The translations under genes were made by a program, and so were the position numbers. From Marilutibacter chinensis (GTDB lineage: Bacteria > Pseudomonadota > Gammaproteobacteria > Xanthomonadales > Xanthomonadaceae), in NCBI RefSeq assembly GCF_021725675.1, contig NZ_JAKJPO010000001.1, positions 1,178,001-1,242,000 on the forward strand: DNA of 64,000 nucleotides. Direction: 5' to 3'. Shown piece by piece: positions 7,757-17,214 of this stretch. The notes below the pieces were generated by a model. That model was not told where the DNA came from and searched no databases. It saw nothing but the letters and a program-made list of their open reading frames with translations. How positions within the stretch are numbered: the first letter of the stretch is position 1; every line of letters starts with the position of its first letter.

Positions 7757-9586
7757 ATGCGCCCGTCCCCGATCGCCGCCGCCCTGCTTGTTCCGAGCCT
7801 GCTCGCATTCGCGCTCGCCGCCTGCCAGCCCGGTCCCTCGCAGACGCCGGAAGGCGCGCCGATGGCGACCGATGCCGCCGCCACCGCCGTGGCCGATGCG
7901 GCGTTCCAGGAACTGGCCGGACAGTGGCTGGAGAAGTCGATGGAGCTGTCGCCGGTCGCCGCCACCCAGATCGGCGACCACCGCTACGACGACCGCATCG
8001 ACGACCTCAGCCAGGGCGGCCGCACGCGTGCGCTGGAGTTCCAGCGCAGGATCCTGACCCAGCTCGACACCATCGACACCTCGGCACTGTCGCGCGAGAA
8101 CCAGGTCGATGCGGCGATCCTGCGCAACCAGCTGCGCTACGACATCTGGAGCGGCGAAACGCTGCAGAGCTGGGCGTGGGATCCGCAGATCTACAGCCAG
8201 CTCGCCGGCAGTGCGCTGTACGGGCTGATGGCGCGCGACTTCGCACCGATGCCGCAGCGGCTGAAGTCTGCGACCGCCCGCATGCAGCAGATCCCGACCC
8301 TGTTCACGCAGATGCGCCAGAACCTCGATCCGGCGCGGGTGCCGCGGATCCATGCCGACAAGGTGGCCGCGCAGAATGCCGGCATCCTCAGCCTGGTCGA
8401 TGGACTGATCCTGCCCCACGCCGGCCGGCTCAAGGGCGAGGATCGCAAGCAGCTCGATGCAGCCGTCGCAACGCTGCGCAAGGCAGTCGAAGAGCATCAG
8501 ACCTGGCTGGACCAGACCCTGGTGCCGAACGCCAAGGGCGACTTCCGCATCGGCGAGACGCTGTACGACGAGAAGCTGGCGTTCGCGTTGAACTCGCCGC
8601 TGTCGCGCCAGGAGATCCGCACCCGGGTCGAGGCCGACATCGAAAGAACCCGCGCCGAGATGTACGGGATCGCCCGTGGCGTGCTGCGAGGGCGCGACGG
8701 CGCGCCGGTGGCGATGCCCGACGCTCCCACGCCCGAACAGCAGCAGCAGGTGATCGAGGCGGCACTCGAGCTTGCCTATGCCGACCGTCCGGCCCGCGAC
8801 GAGGTGGTCGAGGTCGCGACCCGCAGCACCGAGCAGGCGACCGCCTTCGTCCGCGAGAAGGATCTCGTCACCCTGCCGGACACGCCGGTCAAGATCATCC
8901 TGATGCCCGAGTTCCAGCGCGGCGTCACCGTCGCCTACTGCGATTCGCCCGGTCCGCTCGACAAGGAACTGGACACTTTCTACGCGGTCTCGCCGATTCC
9001 CGACGACTGGACCCAGGCGCAGGTCGATTCGTTCCTGCGCGAGTACAACACCCGTTCCATCCACGAGCTGAGCATCCACGAGGCGATGCCGGGCCACTTC
9101 CTGCAACTCGCGCACTCCAACAAGTATCCGTCGACCCTGCGCGCGGTGCTTGGCTCCGGTCCGTTCATCGAGGGCTGGGCGATGTACGCGGAAAAGGTCA
9201 TGGCCGACGCCGGCTACATGGACGAGGATCCGCTGATGCAGCTGATCAACCGCAAGTGGAACCTGCGCGCGATGGCCAACGCGCTGCTGGACCAGGCCAT
9301 CCACGTGGACGGGATGACCCGCGAGGAGGCGATGGAGCTGATGACGGTCACCACCTTCCAGCAGGAGCGCGAGGCGGCCGGCAAATGGGAACGCGCTCAG
9401 CTGACCTCCGCGCAGCTGTCCACCTACTATGTCGGCTACAGCGAGCACCTGGACCTCCGCCGCGAGGTCGAAGAGCGCGAGGGCGAGGCATTCGATCTGA
9501 AGGCCTACCACGACAAGCTGCTGTCGTTCGGCTCGCCGCCGGTGCGCTTCGCACGCCAGTTGTTGCTGGACGAGCCGATACGTTGA
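7757..9586 (+). CDS. DUF885 lipoprotein, predicted zinc metalloprotease
   Basis: 609 residues. The signal peptide ends in the lipobox LAAC near residue 22, so it is predicted to be a lipoprotein. The DUF885 signature HEAMPGH (HExxPGH) is at 441-447, with GPFIEGWAMYAE downstream supplying the likely glutamate ligand. The family is related to M32-like carboxypeptidases and is common in Xanthomonadaceae; most members are uncharacterised. It is transcribed away from the TldD cluster, and its upstream region holds a TATGCT box at 7715-7720. Peptide degradation in the periplasm is inferred. Confidence 0.9.
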   Translation: MRPSPIAAALLVPSLLAFALAACQPGPSQTPEGAPMATDAAATAVADAAFQELAGQWLEKSMELSPVAATQIGDHRYDDRIDDLSQGGRTRALEFQRRILTQLDTIDTSALSRENQVDAAILRNQLRYDIWSGETLQSWAWDPQIYSQLAGSALYGLMARDFAPMPQRLKSATARMQQIPTLFTQMRQNLDPARVPRIHADKVAAQNAGILSLVDGLILPHAGRLKGEDRKQLDAAVATLRKAVEEHQTWLDQTLVPNAKGDFRIGETLYDEKLAFALNSPLSRQEIRTRVEADIERTRAEMYGIARGVLRGRDGAPVAMPDAPTPEQQQQVIEAALELAYADRPARDEVVEVATRSTEQATAFVREKDLVTLPDTPVKIILMPEFQRGVTVAYCDSPGPLDKELDTFYAVSPIPDDWTQAQVDSFLREYNTRSIHELSIHEAMPGHFLQLAHSNKYPSTLRAVLGSGPFIEGWAMYAEKVMADAGYMDEDPLMQLINRKWNLRAMANALLDQAIHVDGMTREEAMELMTVTTFQQEREAAGKWERAQLTSAQLSTYYVGYSEHLDLRREVEEREGEAFDLKAYHDKLLSFGSPPVRFARQLLLDEPIR

Positions 9587-9674
9587 ACCGCATCCGGCCG
9601 CGGCTTCTCGCCGCGTCCGGCGGACGGGCGAGCCCGTCGAGCGCAACCCTGGACCGCACACGCAGGAGACGCGA

Positions 9675-10529
9675 TTGGACCTGTTCACGACCACCGACGG
9701 CGGCGGAACATCGGCGACGCCGGCGATCCACGGCATCCGCGTCGGCATCGGCGGCTGGACCTTCGCGCCATGGCGCGACAATTTCTATCCGAAAGGGCTG
9801 GTGCAGCGCCGCGAGCTTGAATACGCCAGCCGCCAGCTGAGCGCCATCGAGATCAACGGCACGTTCTACGGCGCGCAGAAACCTGCGACCTACGCCAAGT
9901 GGGCGGCTGAGACGCCGGATGGCTTCGTGTTCTCGCTGAAGGCGCCCAAGCGGGTCACCCACGGCGGTCCTCTCGCGCGTGCCGGAGGCCAGGCGCGGGC
10001 ATTCGTCGACGGTGGCCTGGCCGAGTTCGGCGACCGGCTCGGTCCGATCCTGTGGCAGCTGGCACCCCAGCGCGTGTTCGATCCCGACGATCTGGCCGCC
10101 TTCCTCGACGCCCTGCACGACGCACTGGACGGCCGACCACTCCGTCACGCGCTGGAGGTCCGCCACGACAGCTTTCGCGACCCGGCCTACCTGAAGCTTG
10201 CGCGCGAGCGCGGAATCGCCACCGTGTTCACCGATTCCGAGCAGTACCCTTCGCTGGCCGATCTCACCGGCAGTTTCGTCTACGCGCGGCTGATGCGGTC
10301 GCAGGCCTCGATCGATTCCGGCTATCCCGAACCCGCGCTGCGGCAATGGGGCCAACGTGCGCACCAGTGGGCGCGCGGCGGCGACCCGTCCGACCTGCCC
10401 CACGTCGAAGCGCCCCTGGAAACGGGCGGCGACGCGCCGCGCGAAGTGTTCATCTACTTCATCAGTGCGGCCAAGGCGCGCAATCCGGCCGCCGCCACCG
10501 CGCTGATCGGGATGCTGCGGCAGCGCTGA
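9675..10529 (+). CDS. DUF72 family protein
   Basis: 284 residues from a TTG start preceded by CAGGAG. DUF72 (YecE-like, TIM-barrel) features are clear: IRVGIGGWTF near residues 20-30, EINGTFYG at about 57, FSLKAPKRVTH, then the late EVRHDSF. Biochemical function of the family is not established. It lies 88 bases after the DUF885 gene and is followed by the aldo/keto reductase. No membrane or export signal. Confidence 0.9.
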   Translation: MDLFTTTDGGGTSATPAIHGIRVGIGGWTFAPWRDNFYPKGLVQRRELEYASRQLSAIEINGTFYGAQKPATYAKWAAETPDGFVFSLKAPKRVTHGGPLARAGGQARAFVDGGLAEFGDRLGPILWQLAPQRVFDPDDLAAFLDALHDALDGRPLRHALEVRHDSFRDPAYLKLARERGIATVFTDSEQYPSLADLTGSFVYARLMRSQASIDSGYPEPALRQWGQRAHQWARGGDPSDLPHVEAPLETGGDAPREVFIYFISAAKARNPAAATALIGMLRQR

Positions 10530-10678
10530 GAGCGGCGGCGGCGCCGCCGCGCCCGGATTGCGGGGCCCTGTGCGTGCGCGCCATCACAGCGGCCATGCCG
10601 ATCGGCACTGTATGGCTGCACAACGTTGACGCAGTCTTGCCCAAGCTGCGGTTTCCATCCCTGCCACGAGGTCGTGCC

Positions 10679-11650
10679 ATGACCAGTCGCCGAGATTTCC
10701 TCACCGTCGCCTCGCTCGCCGCCGGCGGACTCGCCCTGTCGCCGCTGGTCGCCTGCAGCCAGGATGCGCCCCGCCCCCCGGACGGAGGCGCGGCTCCCCC
10801 ACCTCCGGCGGCACCGGCACCGGGCTCGCTGGCGACGCGACCGATTCCGCGCACCGGCGAATCGTTGCCGGTGATCGGCATGGGCACGTCAGGCAGTCTC
10901 GACGTCGGCGACGACATGGCCGCGCGCGAACCGCTGCAGGAAGCGCTTCGCCTGTTCGTCGCCTCCGGTGCGACGCTGATCGACACCGCACCGACCTACG
11001 GCAGCTCCGAGCCCGTGCTCGGCGACCTGGTGGCCGCCGCCGACGCGCGCGGGAAACTGTTCCTCGCCACCAAGCTATCCGGCGTGACCGGACGCGACGA
11101 GGGCCTGGCGCAGTTCAACGGCTCGTTGCGCGACCTGCACACCGACAAGGTCGAGCTGCTGCAGGTGCACAACCTGCGCGACACCGATACCCAGTTCGCG
11201 CTGATCGAGGAGCTGAAGCAGCAGGGCAAGGTGCGTTACTCCGGGCTGACCCATTACCAGGAACATGCCCAGGCCGAACTCGCGGCGGCGATGCGCCGGC
11301 TGAAGCCCGATTTCGTCCAGATCAACTACTCGCCGGTGTCGCGCGGCGCCGAGCGAGAAGTGTTGCCGCTGGCGCAGGAGCTCGGAACCGCGGTGATCAT
11401 CAACCGCGCGTTCGAGGATGGCCGGCTGTTCGCGCAGGTGAAGGGCCGGCCGCTGCCGGACTGGGCCGCCGAGGCCGGCGCCGATTCGTGGGCGCAGTTG
11501 TTCCTCAAGTTCGTGCTGGCGCATCCGGCGGTGAACGTGGTGATCCCGGCCACGTCCAAGCCCCGCCACCAGGCCGACAACCTGAAGGCCGGCGTCGGTC
11601 CGTTCCTGGACGAAACCCAGCGCGCGGCGCTGGTCGCCCTGCTGAGCTGA
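10679..11650 (+). CDS. Aldo/keto reductase, Tat-exported lipoprotein
   Basis: 323 residues. SRRDFL at 3-8 is a twin-arginine motif, and LVAC with Cys26 is a lipobox, so this is predicted to be a Tat-dependent lipoprotein. A Pro/Ala-rich linker (35-50) leads into the (beta/alpha)8 aldo/keto reductase domain. The catalytic tetrad is visible: Asp102 and Tyr107 (IDTAPTYG), Lys132 (FLATKL) and His164 (LLQVHNL). Tat export fits an enzyme that folds around NADP(H) in the cytoplasm. Substrate unknown. It is followed after 9 bases by the transporter gene. Confidence 0.9.
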   Translation: MTSRRDFLTVASLAAGGLALSPLVACSQDAPRPPDGGAAPPPPAAPAPGSLATRPIPRTGESLPVIGMGTSGSLDVGDDMAAREPLQEALRLFVASGATLIDTAPTYGSSEPVLGDLVAAADARGKLFLATKLSGVTGRDEGLAQFNGSLRDLHTDKVELLQVHNLRDTDTQFALIEELKQQGKVRYSGLTHYQEHAQAELAAAMRRLKPDFVQINYSPVSRGAEREVLPLAQELGTAVIINRAFEDGRLFAQVKGRPLPDWAAEAGADSWAQLFLKFVLAHPAVNVVIPATSKPRHQADNLKAGVGPFLDETQRAALVALLS

Positions 11651-11659
11651 CCCGGAGCG

Positions 11660-12970
11660 ATGACCCCGCCGAACGCCGCGCCGCACGCGCCGGGCCGCTG
11701 GGCGTCGCGCCTGTTCGGCGTCGGCGGGGACGAGGCGATGCCGGTGCTCGCCGGCGCATTGCTGTTCTTCCTGCTTTTCACCGGCTATTTCATGCTGCGC
11801 CCGGTTCGCGAGACGATGGGCATCGCCGGCGGCGTGGACAACCTGCAATGGCTGTTCACCGCCACCTTTTTCGCCACCCTCGCGGCGATGCCGCTGTTCG
11901 GCTGGGTCGCCGCGCGGGTGCAGCGCCGCCGCATCCTGGCGTGGGTCTACGGTTTCTTCGCCGCCAACCTGCTGGCATTCGCGGCCGCGATCCACGCCGA
12001 TCCCGGCAACGCCTGGCTGGCCCGCGGCTTCTATGTCTGGCTGTCGGTGTTCAACATGATCGCGATCTCGCTGGCATGGAGCGTGCTGGTCGACCTGTTC
12101 CCGAGCGCGCAGGCCAAGCGCACGTTCGCGCTGATGGCCGCCGGCGCCAGTCTCGGCGGATTGACCGGCCCGCTGCTCGGCGTCGCACTGGTGGGGACGA
12201 CCGGGCATGGCGGCCTGCTGGCGATCGCGGCGCTGTTCCTGCTCGCCGCGATCGTCGCCGGCGAGGGCCTGCAGCGCTGGCGCGACCGGCATCCGCTGCC
12301 CGCGGATGCCGGAAACGGCCAGGAGGGAAGCAGCGGCCGGCGGCTCCGGCTCGGCGGCAGTCCGTTCGCCGGCGCCAGCACCGTGCTGCGTTCGCCCTAC
12401 CTGCTTGGCATCGCGGTGTTCGTGCTGCTGTTGGCCAGCGTCACCACCTTCCTCTACTTCGAACAGGCGCGGCTGGTCGAGGCCAGATTCCCCGATCCGG
12501 TCGACCAGACCCGGGTATTCGGCACGATCGATGCGATCGTGCAGACCCTGGCGATCCTGTCGCAGTTGTTCATCACCGGCCGGGTCGCACAGCGGCTGGG
12601 CATCGGCGTGCTGCTGGTGTCGGTGCCGCTGGTGGTGGCCGCCGGCTTCCTGTGGCTGGCGTTCGCGCCGACCTTCGCGGTGCTGGCGGTGGTGATGATC
12701 GTGCGGCGCGCCGGCGAGTATGCGTTCGTCCGCCCGGGCCGCGAGATGCTCTACACGGTGGTCTCGCCGGAAGCCAAGTACAAGGGCAAGAACTTCATCG
12801 ACACCGTCGTCTACCGCGGTGCCGACGCGGTCAGCGGCTGGGTCAAGACCTTGGTCGACATGATCGCGCAGCAGCCGGCCGTCGCCGCGATCGCCGGCGC
12901 ATCGATCGCGCTGGTCTGGGCGGCTACCGGCGGCCGCCTGGCACGCGCGCAGCGGCGCCATCCGGACTGA
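11660..12970 (+). CDS. ADP/ATP-carrier-like (NTP/NDP exchange type) MFS transporter
   Basis: 436 residues with about eleven hydrophobic helices. The segment FTGYFMLRPVRETMGI near residues 35-50 and the pattern of short charged loops resemble the Npt1/Npt2-related membrane proteins found in free-living bacteria, often annotated simply as MFS transporters. Plastid and parasite relatives exchange ATP for ADP; free-living relatives have unknown substrates. It starts 9 bases after the reductase stop, so the two are probably one operon. The C-terminal tail is short and basic. Family call moderately sure, substrate not. Confidence 0.7.
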   Translation: MTPPNAAPHAPGRWASRLFGVGGDEAMPVLAGALLFFLLFTGYFMLRPVRETMGIAGGVDNLQWLFTATFFATLAAMPLFGWVAARVQRRRILAWVYGFFAANLLAFAAAIHADPGNAWLARGFYVWLSVFNMIAISLAWSVLVDLFPSAQAKRTFALMAAGASLGGLTGPLLGVALVGTTGHGGLLAIAALFLLAAIVAGEGLQRWRDRHPLPADAGNGQEGSSGRRLRLGGSPFAGASTVLRSPYLLGIAVFVLLLASVTTFLYFEQARLVEARFPDPVDQTRVFGTIDAIVQTLAILSQLFITGRVAQRLGIGVLLVSVPLVVAAGFLWLAFAPTFAVLAVVMIVRRAGEYAFVRPGREMLYTVVSPEAKYKGKNFIDTVVYRGADAVSGWVKTLVDMIAQQPAVAAIAGASIALVWAATGGRLARAQRRHPD

Positions 12971-12987
12971 TCGCCGGGAGCGCCGGG

Positions 12988-13641
12988 CTACAGCGGCTTC
13001 GACATCAGCACCGCTGAAACCGGGCACAGCGCCGCGAACTGCACGGTGGCCGTTACCGCTGCCGGCGCCGCCTCGCGCGAGAACGCCGTGTACCCGTGCC
13101 CGGCAAAATAGCCGGTGGCGTCGGTGGTCAGCAGGAACAGCCGATGTATGCCGGCCTCCCTCGCCGCCTGTTCGGCATGGCGCACGAGTTCGCCGCCCAG
13201 GCCATGGCCACGAACCGCAGGGGCGACGGCGAGCGAGCGCAGCAGCGCGTCGCCCCCGAGATGACCGATGCCGACCACGCCCTGCAGCACGCCATCGTGG
13301 CGGATCCCGAACAGGCGCACCGGTGACAGAGTCAGGTCGGCCGTCGGCAGGCCGGCGGCCGCGATCAAGGCGGTTGACTCCGGATCGACATCGACCGGCG
13401 CGATCCGCGGCCGCTTGTGCGGTTCGGCAATGATGCGCTTGTCGAGGATCCGTACCGCTCCGACCATCAGCAGGCGCATGTCGCGGACCAGGTAGTCGGC
13501 CAACGCCGCATCGCTGATGTCGTCGCCGGCGATGTCCAGGCGGAATCCCTGCCCCTGCATGCCGCCGCCGTTGCTGAAGTCGATCTCGAAGTCGAACAGC
13601 GCCCGATGCTGCGCCGGCCGTGCCGCGTCTGCGGCGCTCAT
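12988..13641 (-). CDS. ArsN2-type GNAT acetyltransferase fused to an N-terminal small conserved domain
   Basis: 217 residues. Residues about 10-75 (FDFEIDFSNGGGMQGQGFRLDI and on to IAEPHKR) match a small protein normally encoded alone and often labelled cyclase. Residues about 80-217 are a GNAT domain of the ArsN2 type: AAAGLPTADL, LLRSLAVAPAVRGHGLG (acetyl-CoA loop), LFLLTTDA and the diagnostic end FAALCPVSAVLMSK. ArsN2-like enzymes are associated with arsenic resistance and acetylate arsenical or amino-group substrates. The start overlaps the exporter stop by ATGA, so translation is coupled. No ars genes are nearby, so the substrate may differ. Confidence 0.75.
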   Translation of the reverse strand: MSAADAARPAQHRALFDFEIDFSNGGGMQGQGFRLDIAGDDISDAALADYLVRDMRLLMVGAVRILDKRIIAEPHKRPRIAPVDVDPESTALIAAAGLPTADLTLSPVRLFGIRHDGVLQGVVGIGHLGGDALLRSLAVAPAVRGHGLGGELVRHAEQAAREAGIHRLFLLTTDATGYFAGHGYTAFSREAAPAAVTATVQFAALCPVSAVLMSKPL

Positions 13642-14582
13642 GCGCGCCTGCCGCCCTGGCTGAACGCGACGCTGGCGAGGATGATCGCGCCGGCGAAGCC
13701 CATCGTGAGCGTCAACGGCTCGTCCAGCAGCCACCATGCCCAGGCCACGCCGAATACCGGTACCAGGTAGGTGACCGTCGACGCACGGCTGGCGCCGACC
13801 CGCGCGATCAACCGGTAGTACATGACGAAGGCGATGCCGGTGCAGAGCACGCCGAGCAGCGCCGCGCACAACCACGAAAGCGCGGGCACCGGCTCGACGG
13901 GCCAGTGCGCGATCGCGAGCGGCGACACCAGCAGCGCGGCGCTGCCCAGGGTCGCCGCGGCGACCGCTGCCGGCGGCAGTCCGGTCAGGTGGCGGCGGAC
14001 CAGGTTGATGCCGATGCCGTAGAGGAAAGCCGCGCCCGCACCGGCGGCGACCGCCCAGCCGATGCTGGCCCCGGCGACCTTGCCGCTGGCGAGCACGACC
14101 ACGCCGGCGAAGCCCGCGAACAGCGCGACCGCGCGCCGCGTGCCGATCCGCTCGCCGAAGAACAGAAATCCGATCAGTGCGGTGAACAGTACCGTCATCG
14201 CATTGGTGATCGCGCCGACCCCGGCCGGCGCATGCTGCGCCGCCCAGGCGAACAGCACGAACGGCACCGCCGAGTTGACCAGGCTGATGCCGGCGAGCTT
14301 CGGCCACAGCCGCAGCGGAAACCGGCTGCGCGAACGCCACAGGAACGGCATCAGCACCAAGGCACCCAGTCCCAGCCGCACCTCGACCAGCGGGAACGCG
14401 CCGAAGTCGGGCGCGGCGACGCGCATGAACAGGAACGACGCTCCCCAGATCGCCCCCAGCACGCCCAGCTCCAGGGGGGTCACCCAGTCGTGGGCGCGGA
14501 CCTCCGCGGCGGCCGATCCGGGCTGTCCGGCTGGCGCGGCGACGGGGGTGACGGAGCTGGCGGCGGCGTTCGGGGGAGCCAT
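13638..14582 (-). CDS. EamA/DMT-family exporter
   Basis: 314 residues from the ATG at 14582; a longer reading adds 16 charged residues that do not look natural. About ten membrane helices in two EamA repeats (for example GAIWGASFLFMRVAAPD at the start and the second repeat from about 170). The family exports small metabolites. It overlaps the downstream acetyltransferase by 4 bases and is divergent from a LysR regulator 103 bases away, which suggests an inducible export plus acetylation pair. Substrate unknown. Confidence 0.88.
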   Translation of the reverse strand: MAPPNAAASSVTPVAAPAGQPGSAAAEVRAHDWVTPLELGVLGAIWGASFLFMRVAAPDFGAFPLVEVRLGLGALVLMPFLWRSRSRFPLRLWPKLAGISLVNSAVPFVLFAWAAQHAPAGVGAITNAMTVLFTALIGFLFFGERIGTRRAVALFAGFAGVVVLASGKVAGASIGWAVAAGAGAAFLYGIGINLVRRHLTGLPPAAVAAATLGSAALLVSPLAIAHWPVEPVPALSWLCAALLGVLCTGIAFVMYYRLIARVGASRASTVTYLVPVFGVAWAWWLLDEPLTLTMGFAGAIILASVAFSQGGRRA

Positions 14583-14685
14583 GAGCGACGAATCCGATTC
14601 GTGACTTTCAACCATTCTCCGCGTTGCCAAAGGCCATACAAGCGCATACTTTCAGGTCCAGCCACAAATCAGACTTGAGGCTCGA

Positions 14686-15570
14686 ATGGCTCTGCGCGCA
14701 GACCTGCTACCGGCTCTTGCGGCATTCGAATCGGCCGCCCGCCACCAGAACTTCACCCATGCGGCCGAGGAGCTGCACCTGACCGCGAGCGCGGTCAGCC
14801 ACCATGTCCGCAAGCTCGAGGCCCGGCTCGGAGTGACGCTGTTCCAGCGGCATGCGCGCGGGGTGTCGCTCACCGCCGAAGGACGGCAGCTCGCCGATGC
14901 CGCCGGCAGCGCGCTGGCCGACGTCGACGGCGTCGTGCGCGGCCTGCGCGCCAGCCGCGACGAGCATGCCCGCGTCCGCGTCACCACCCTGCACTCGCTG
15001 GCCTACACATGGCTGATCCCGCGCATGCATGCACTGCAGACCGTCCATCCGGACATCCACCTCAGCCTCGATACCGAGGTCGCGCTGACCCGCTTCGACG
15101 ACGGTGGCCCCGACCTCGGCATCCGCCACGGGCCCGGTCACTGGCCGGGCCTGACCGCCCATCTGCTGATGGACGAGACCTTGTTCCCGGTCGCCGCCCC
15201 GGACTTCCCGGGTCTGGACGGGATTGCCGGCGCCGCCGACATCGCGCAGTTGCCGTTGATCGCCGACCACGCACGACAGGGCTGGCTCGACTGGTTCCGG
15301 GCCGCCGACGTGCACGGCGTCCGCATCGAGGAACGGCACACCTTCAGCGACACCACCGACGCGCTCAACGCGGCGGCGTTCGGCCATGGCGCCGCCCTGG
15401 CGCGCGAGCGGATCGCGGCGCCGTACCTGGAGGCGCGCCGGCTCGTGCGGCTGCCGGGCCCGGTACTGCAGGCGCGCTGGAGCTACTACGTGGTGTATCC
15501 GGCCCACCGCCGGCTGCGGCCGGCCGCGCGACGCTTCGTCGACTGGCTGCTCGCGCTGCCGAAGGACTGA
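14686..15570 (+). CDS. LysR-family regulator (GcvA-like)
   Basis: 294 residues. Winged helix-turn-helix at about 15-60 (FTHAAEELHLTASAVSHHVRKLE), then a periplasmic-binding-type effector domain from about 90. The HTH and the style of the C-terminal domain resemble GcvA/AmpR-type members. It is divergent from the EamA-acetyltransferase pair and most likely controls it from the 103-base intergenic region, the usual LysR arrangement. A GAGG ribosome site precedes the ATG. Confidence 0.9.
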   Translation: MALRADLLPALAAFESAARHQNFTHAAEELHLTASAVSHHVRKLEARLGVTLFQRHARGVSLTAEGRQLADAAGSALADVDGVVRGLRASRDEHARVRVTTLHSLAYTWLIPRMHALQTVHPDIHLSLDTEVALTRFDDGGPDLGIRHGPGHWPGLTAHLLMDETLFPVAAPDFPGLDGIAGAADIAQLPLIADHARQGWLDWFRAADVHGVRIEERHTFSDTTDALNAAAFGHGAALARERIAAPYLEARRLVRLPGPVLQARWSYYVVYPAHRRLRPAARRFVDWLLALPKD

Positions 15571-15692
15571 GGCCAGGCCCCGCTACCCGGCCACGACCGC
15601 GGAAACCGCGCTGCCCACGCGCTGCGGACGCGACGCGTTAACGGACGCCGTCGCATCTGCAACACTGTGCCGCCCCCACCGAACGCCCACCG

Positions 15693-16634
15693 ATGTCGCC
15701 GACCGCCAAGGCCCAACTCCAGATCCACTTCTGCGTGCTGCTGTGGGGCTTCACCGCCATTCTCGGCAAGCTGATCACGCTGCCGGCACTGCCCCTGGTC
15801 TGGTGGCGCATGCTGCTGGTCGTGGTCGCGCTGGCGCTGGTGCCGCGGGTCTGGCGCGGGGTACGTGCGCTGCCGCCACGGCTGCGCTGGGCCTATGCCG
15901 GGATCGGCGTGCTGGTCGCCCTGCACTGGCTGACCTTCTACGGCGCGATCAAGCTGGCCAACGCCTCGGTCGCGGCGACCTGCATGGCGCTGGCGACGGT
16001 GTTCACCGCATTGATCGAGCCCCGACTCGCCCGGCGCCCGATGTCCGGACGCGAACTCGGCCTCGGCATCGCGGTACTGCCCGGGGTGGCGCTGGTGGTT
16101 GGCGGCGTCCCCGCCGGCATGCTGCCGGGCATCGCGGTGGGCGCGCTGTCGGCGGTGTTCGTGGCAGTGTTCGGCTCGCTCAACAAGCGGCTGGTCGATC
16201 ACGGCGACCCGCTGACCGTGACCGCGCTCGAACTCGGTGCCGGCACCGTCGCGCTGACCCTGCTCGCACCGCTGATGCCTATGCTGTTCCCGGCCTTCGC
16301 CGGACCGCTGCTGGTCGCGCCCTCCACATGGGACGCGCTGCTGTTGCTGCTGCTGGCGCTGGCCTGCACGCTGCTGCCGTTCGCGCTGGCCCTGGTCGCG
16401 CTGCGCCAGATGAGCGCGTTCGCCGCGCAGCTGGCGATCAACCTGGAGCCGGTCTATGCGATCGCCCTGGCGATCGTGCTGCTCGGCGAGCAGCACGAGC
16501 TGACCCCGCGGTTCTACCTGGGCGTTGCGATCATCCTGCTGGCGGTGCTGGTGCATCCGTTGATAAGCCGCCCGCGGCAGCCTGCCCACACCGAATTGCT
16601 GGGGACCGCCGAGGCCAAGGACATTTCCGACTGA
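15693..16634 (+). CDS. EamA/DMT-family transporter
   Basis: 313 residues, ten predicted membrane helices in two EamA repeats; HFCVLLWGFTAILGKLI near the N-terminus is typical. It is not closely similar to the EamA protein at 13638-14582. It stands on its own promoter region, 122 bases after the LysR gene, on the same strand. Substrate unknown; family members export amino acids, purines or other metabolites. Confidence 0.88.
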   Translation: MSPTAKAQLQIHFCVLLWGFTAILGKLITLPALPLVWWRMLLVVVALALVPRVWRGVRALPPRLRWAYAGIGVLVALHWLTFYGAIKLANASVAATCMALATVFTALIEPRLARRPMSGRELGLGIAVLPGVALVVGGVPAGMLPGIAVGALSAVFVAVFGSLNKRLVDHGDPLTVTALELGAGTVALTLLAPLMPMLFPAFAGPLLVAPSTWDALLLLLLALACTLLPFALALVALRQMSAFAAQLAINLEPVYAIALAIVLLGEQHELTPRFYLGVAIILLAVLVHPLISRPRQPAHTELLGTAEAKDISD

Positions 16635-16715
16635 GCGGCACCGCCGTCGCGGAGGGTTTCCGCTATCCTCCGCCAGGAACGCGGCACGCACCCGCCACCC
16701 GGACCAGGACCCCGA

Positions 16716-17111
16716 ATGAATCCCGCCACCCAGCACGACATCGCGAAACTGATCCTGCGCGTGACCCTCGGCCTGCTGGTCATGTTGCACGGCGCCGCCA
16801 AGCTCAAGGGCGGGATGGCCGGCATCATCGGCCTGGTCGAGTCGCACGGCCTGCCGGGCTTCATCGGCTACGGCGTGCTGGTCGGCGAGCTGCTCGGACC
16901 GCTGATGCTGATCGTCGGCTTCCATGCCCGGATCGGTGCGGTGCTGGTCGCGGTGAACATGCTGTTCGCGATCGCGTTGGTGCACATGGGAGAACTCGGC
17001 CGCTTCAACAATCAGGGTGGCTGGGCGCTGGAGCTGCAGGGCATGTTCCTGGCCGCGTCGGTGGCTCTGGCATTGCTGGGGCCGGGACGGTTCAGCGCCA
17101 ATGGACGCTGA
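16716..17111 (+). CDS. DoxX-family membrane protein
   Basis: 131 residues with four hydrophobic helices; LILRVTLGLLVMLHGAAKL at the N-terminus and GELLGPLMLIVGFHARIGA are typical of DoxX/YphA proteins. Small inner-membrane proteins of this family are linked to redox stress or quinone chemistry in some species, but no function can be assigned here. It lies 81 bases after the EamA gene, same strand. Confidence 0.88.
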   Translation: MNPATQHDIAKLILRVTLGLLVMLHGAAKLKGGMAGIIGLVESHGLPGFIGYGVLVGELLGPLMLIVGFHARIGAVLVAVNMLFAIALVHMGELGRFNNQGGWALELQGMFLAASVALALLGPGRFSANGR

Positions 17112-17214
17112 CGCCGCCGCCACCGCCTTCGCCGCCGTGGGATGATCGGCCGGCGACGACGGAAGCACGCGGATACCGGCCGACAGGGCCGGGCACAACG
17201 CACGGGAGGACGGC

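Noticed and set aside
6406-9840. 1144-codon plus-strand frame and the 876-codon minus-strand frame over the same area
   Set aside because: They run through TldD copy 2 and DUF885, whose own frames carry clear motifs; these are shadows caused by high GC at third positions.
11075-13027. 650-codon minus-strand frame opposite the reductase and transporter
   Set aside because: Repetitive His/Arg/Gln composition with no domain; both plus-strand genes are well supported.
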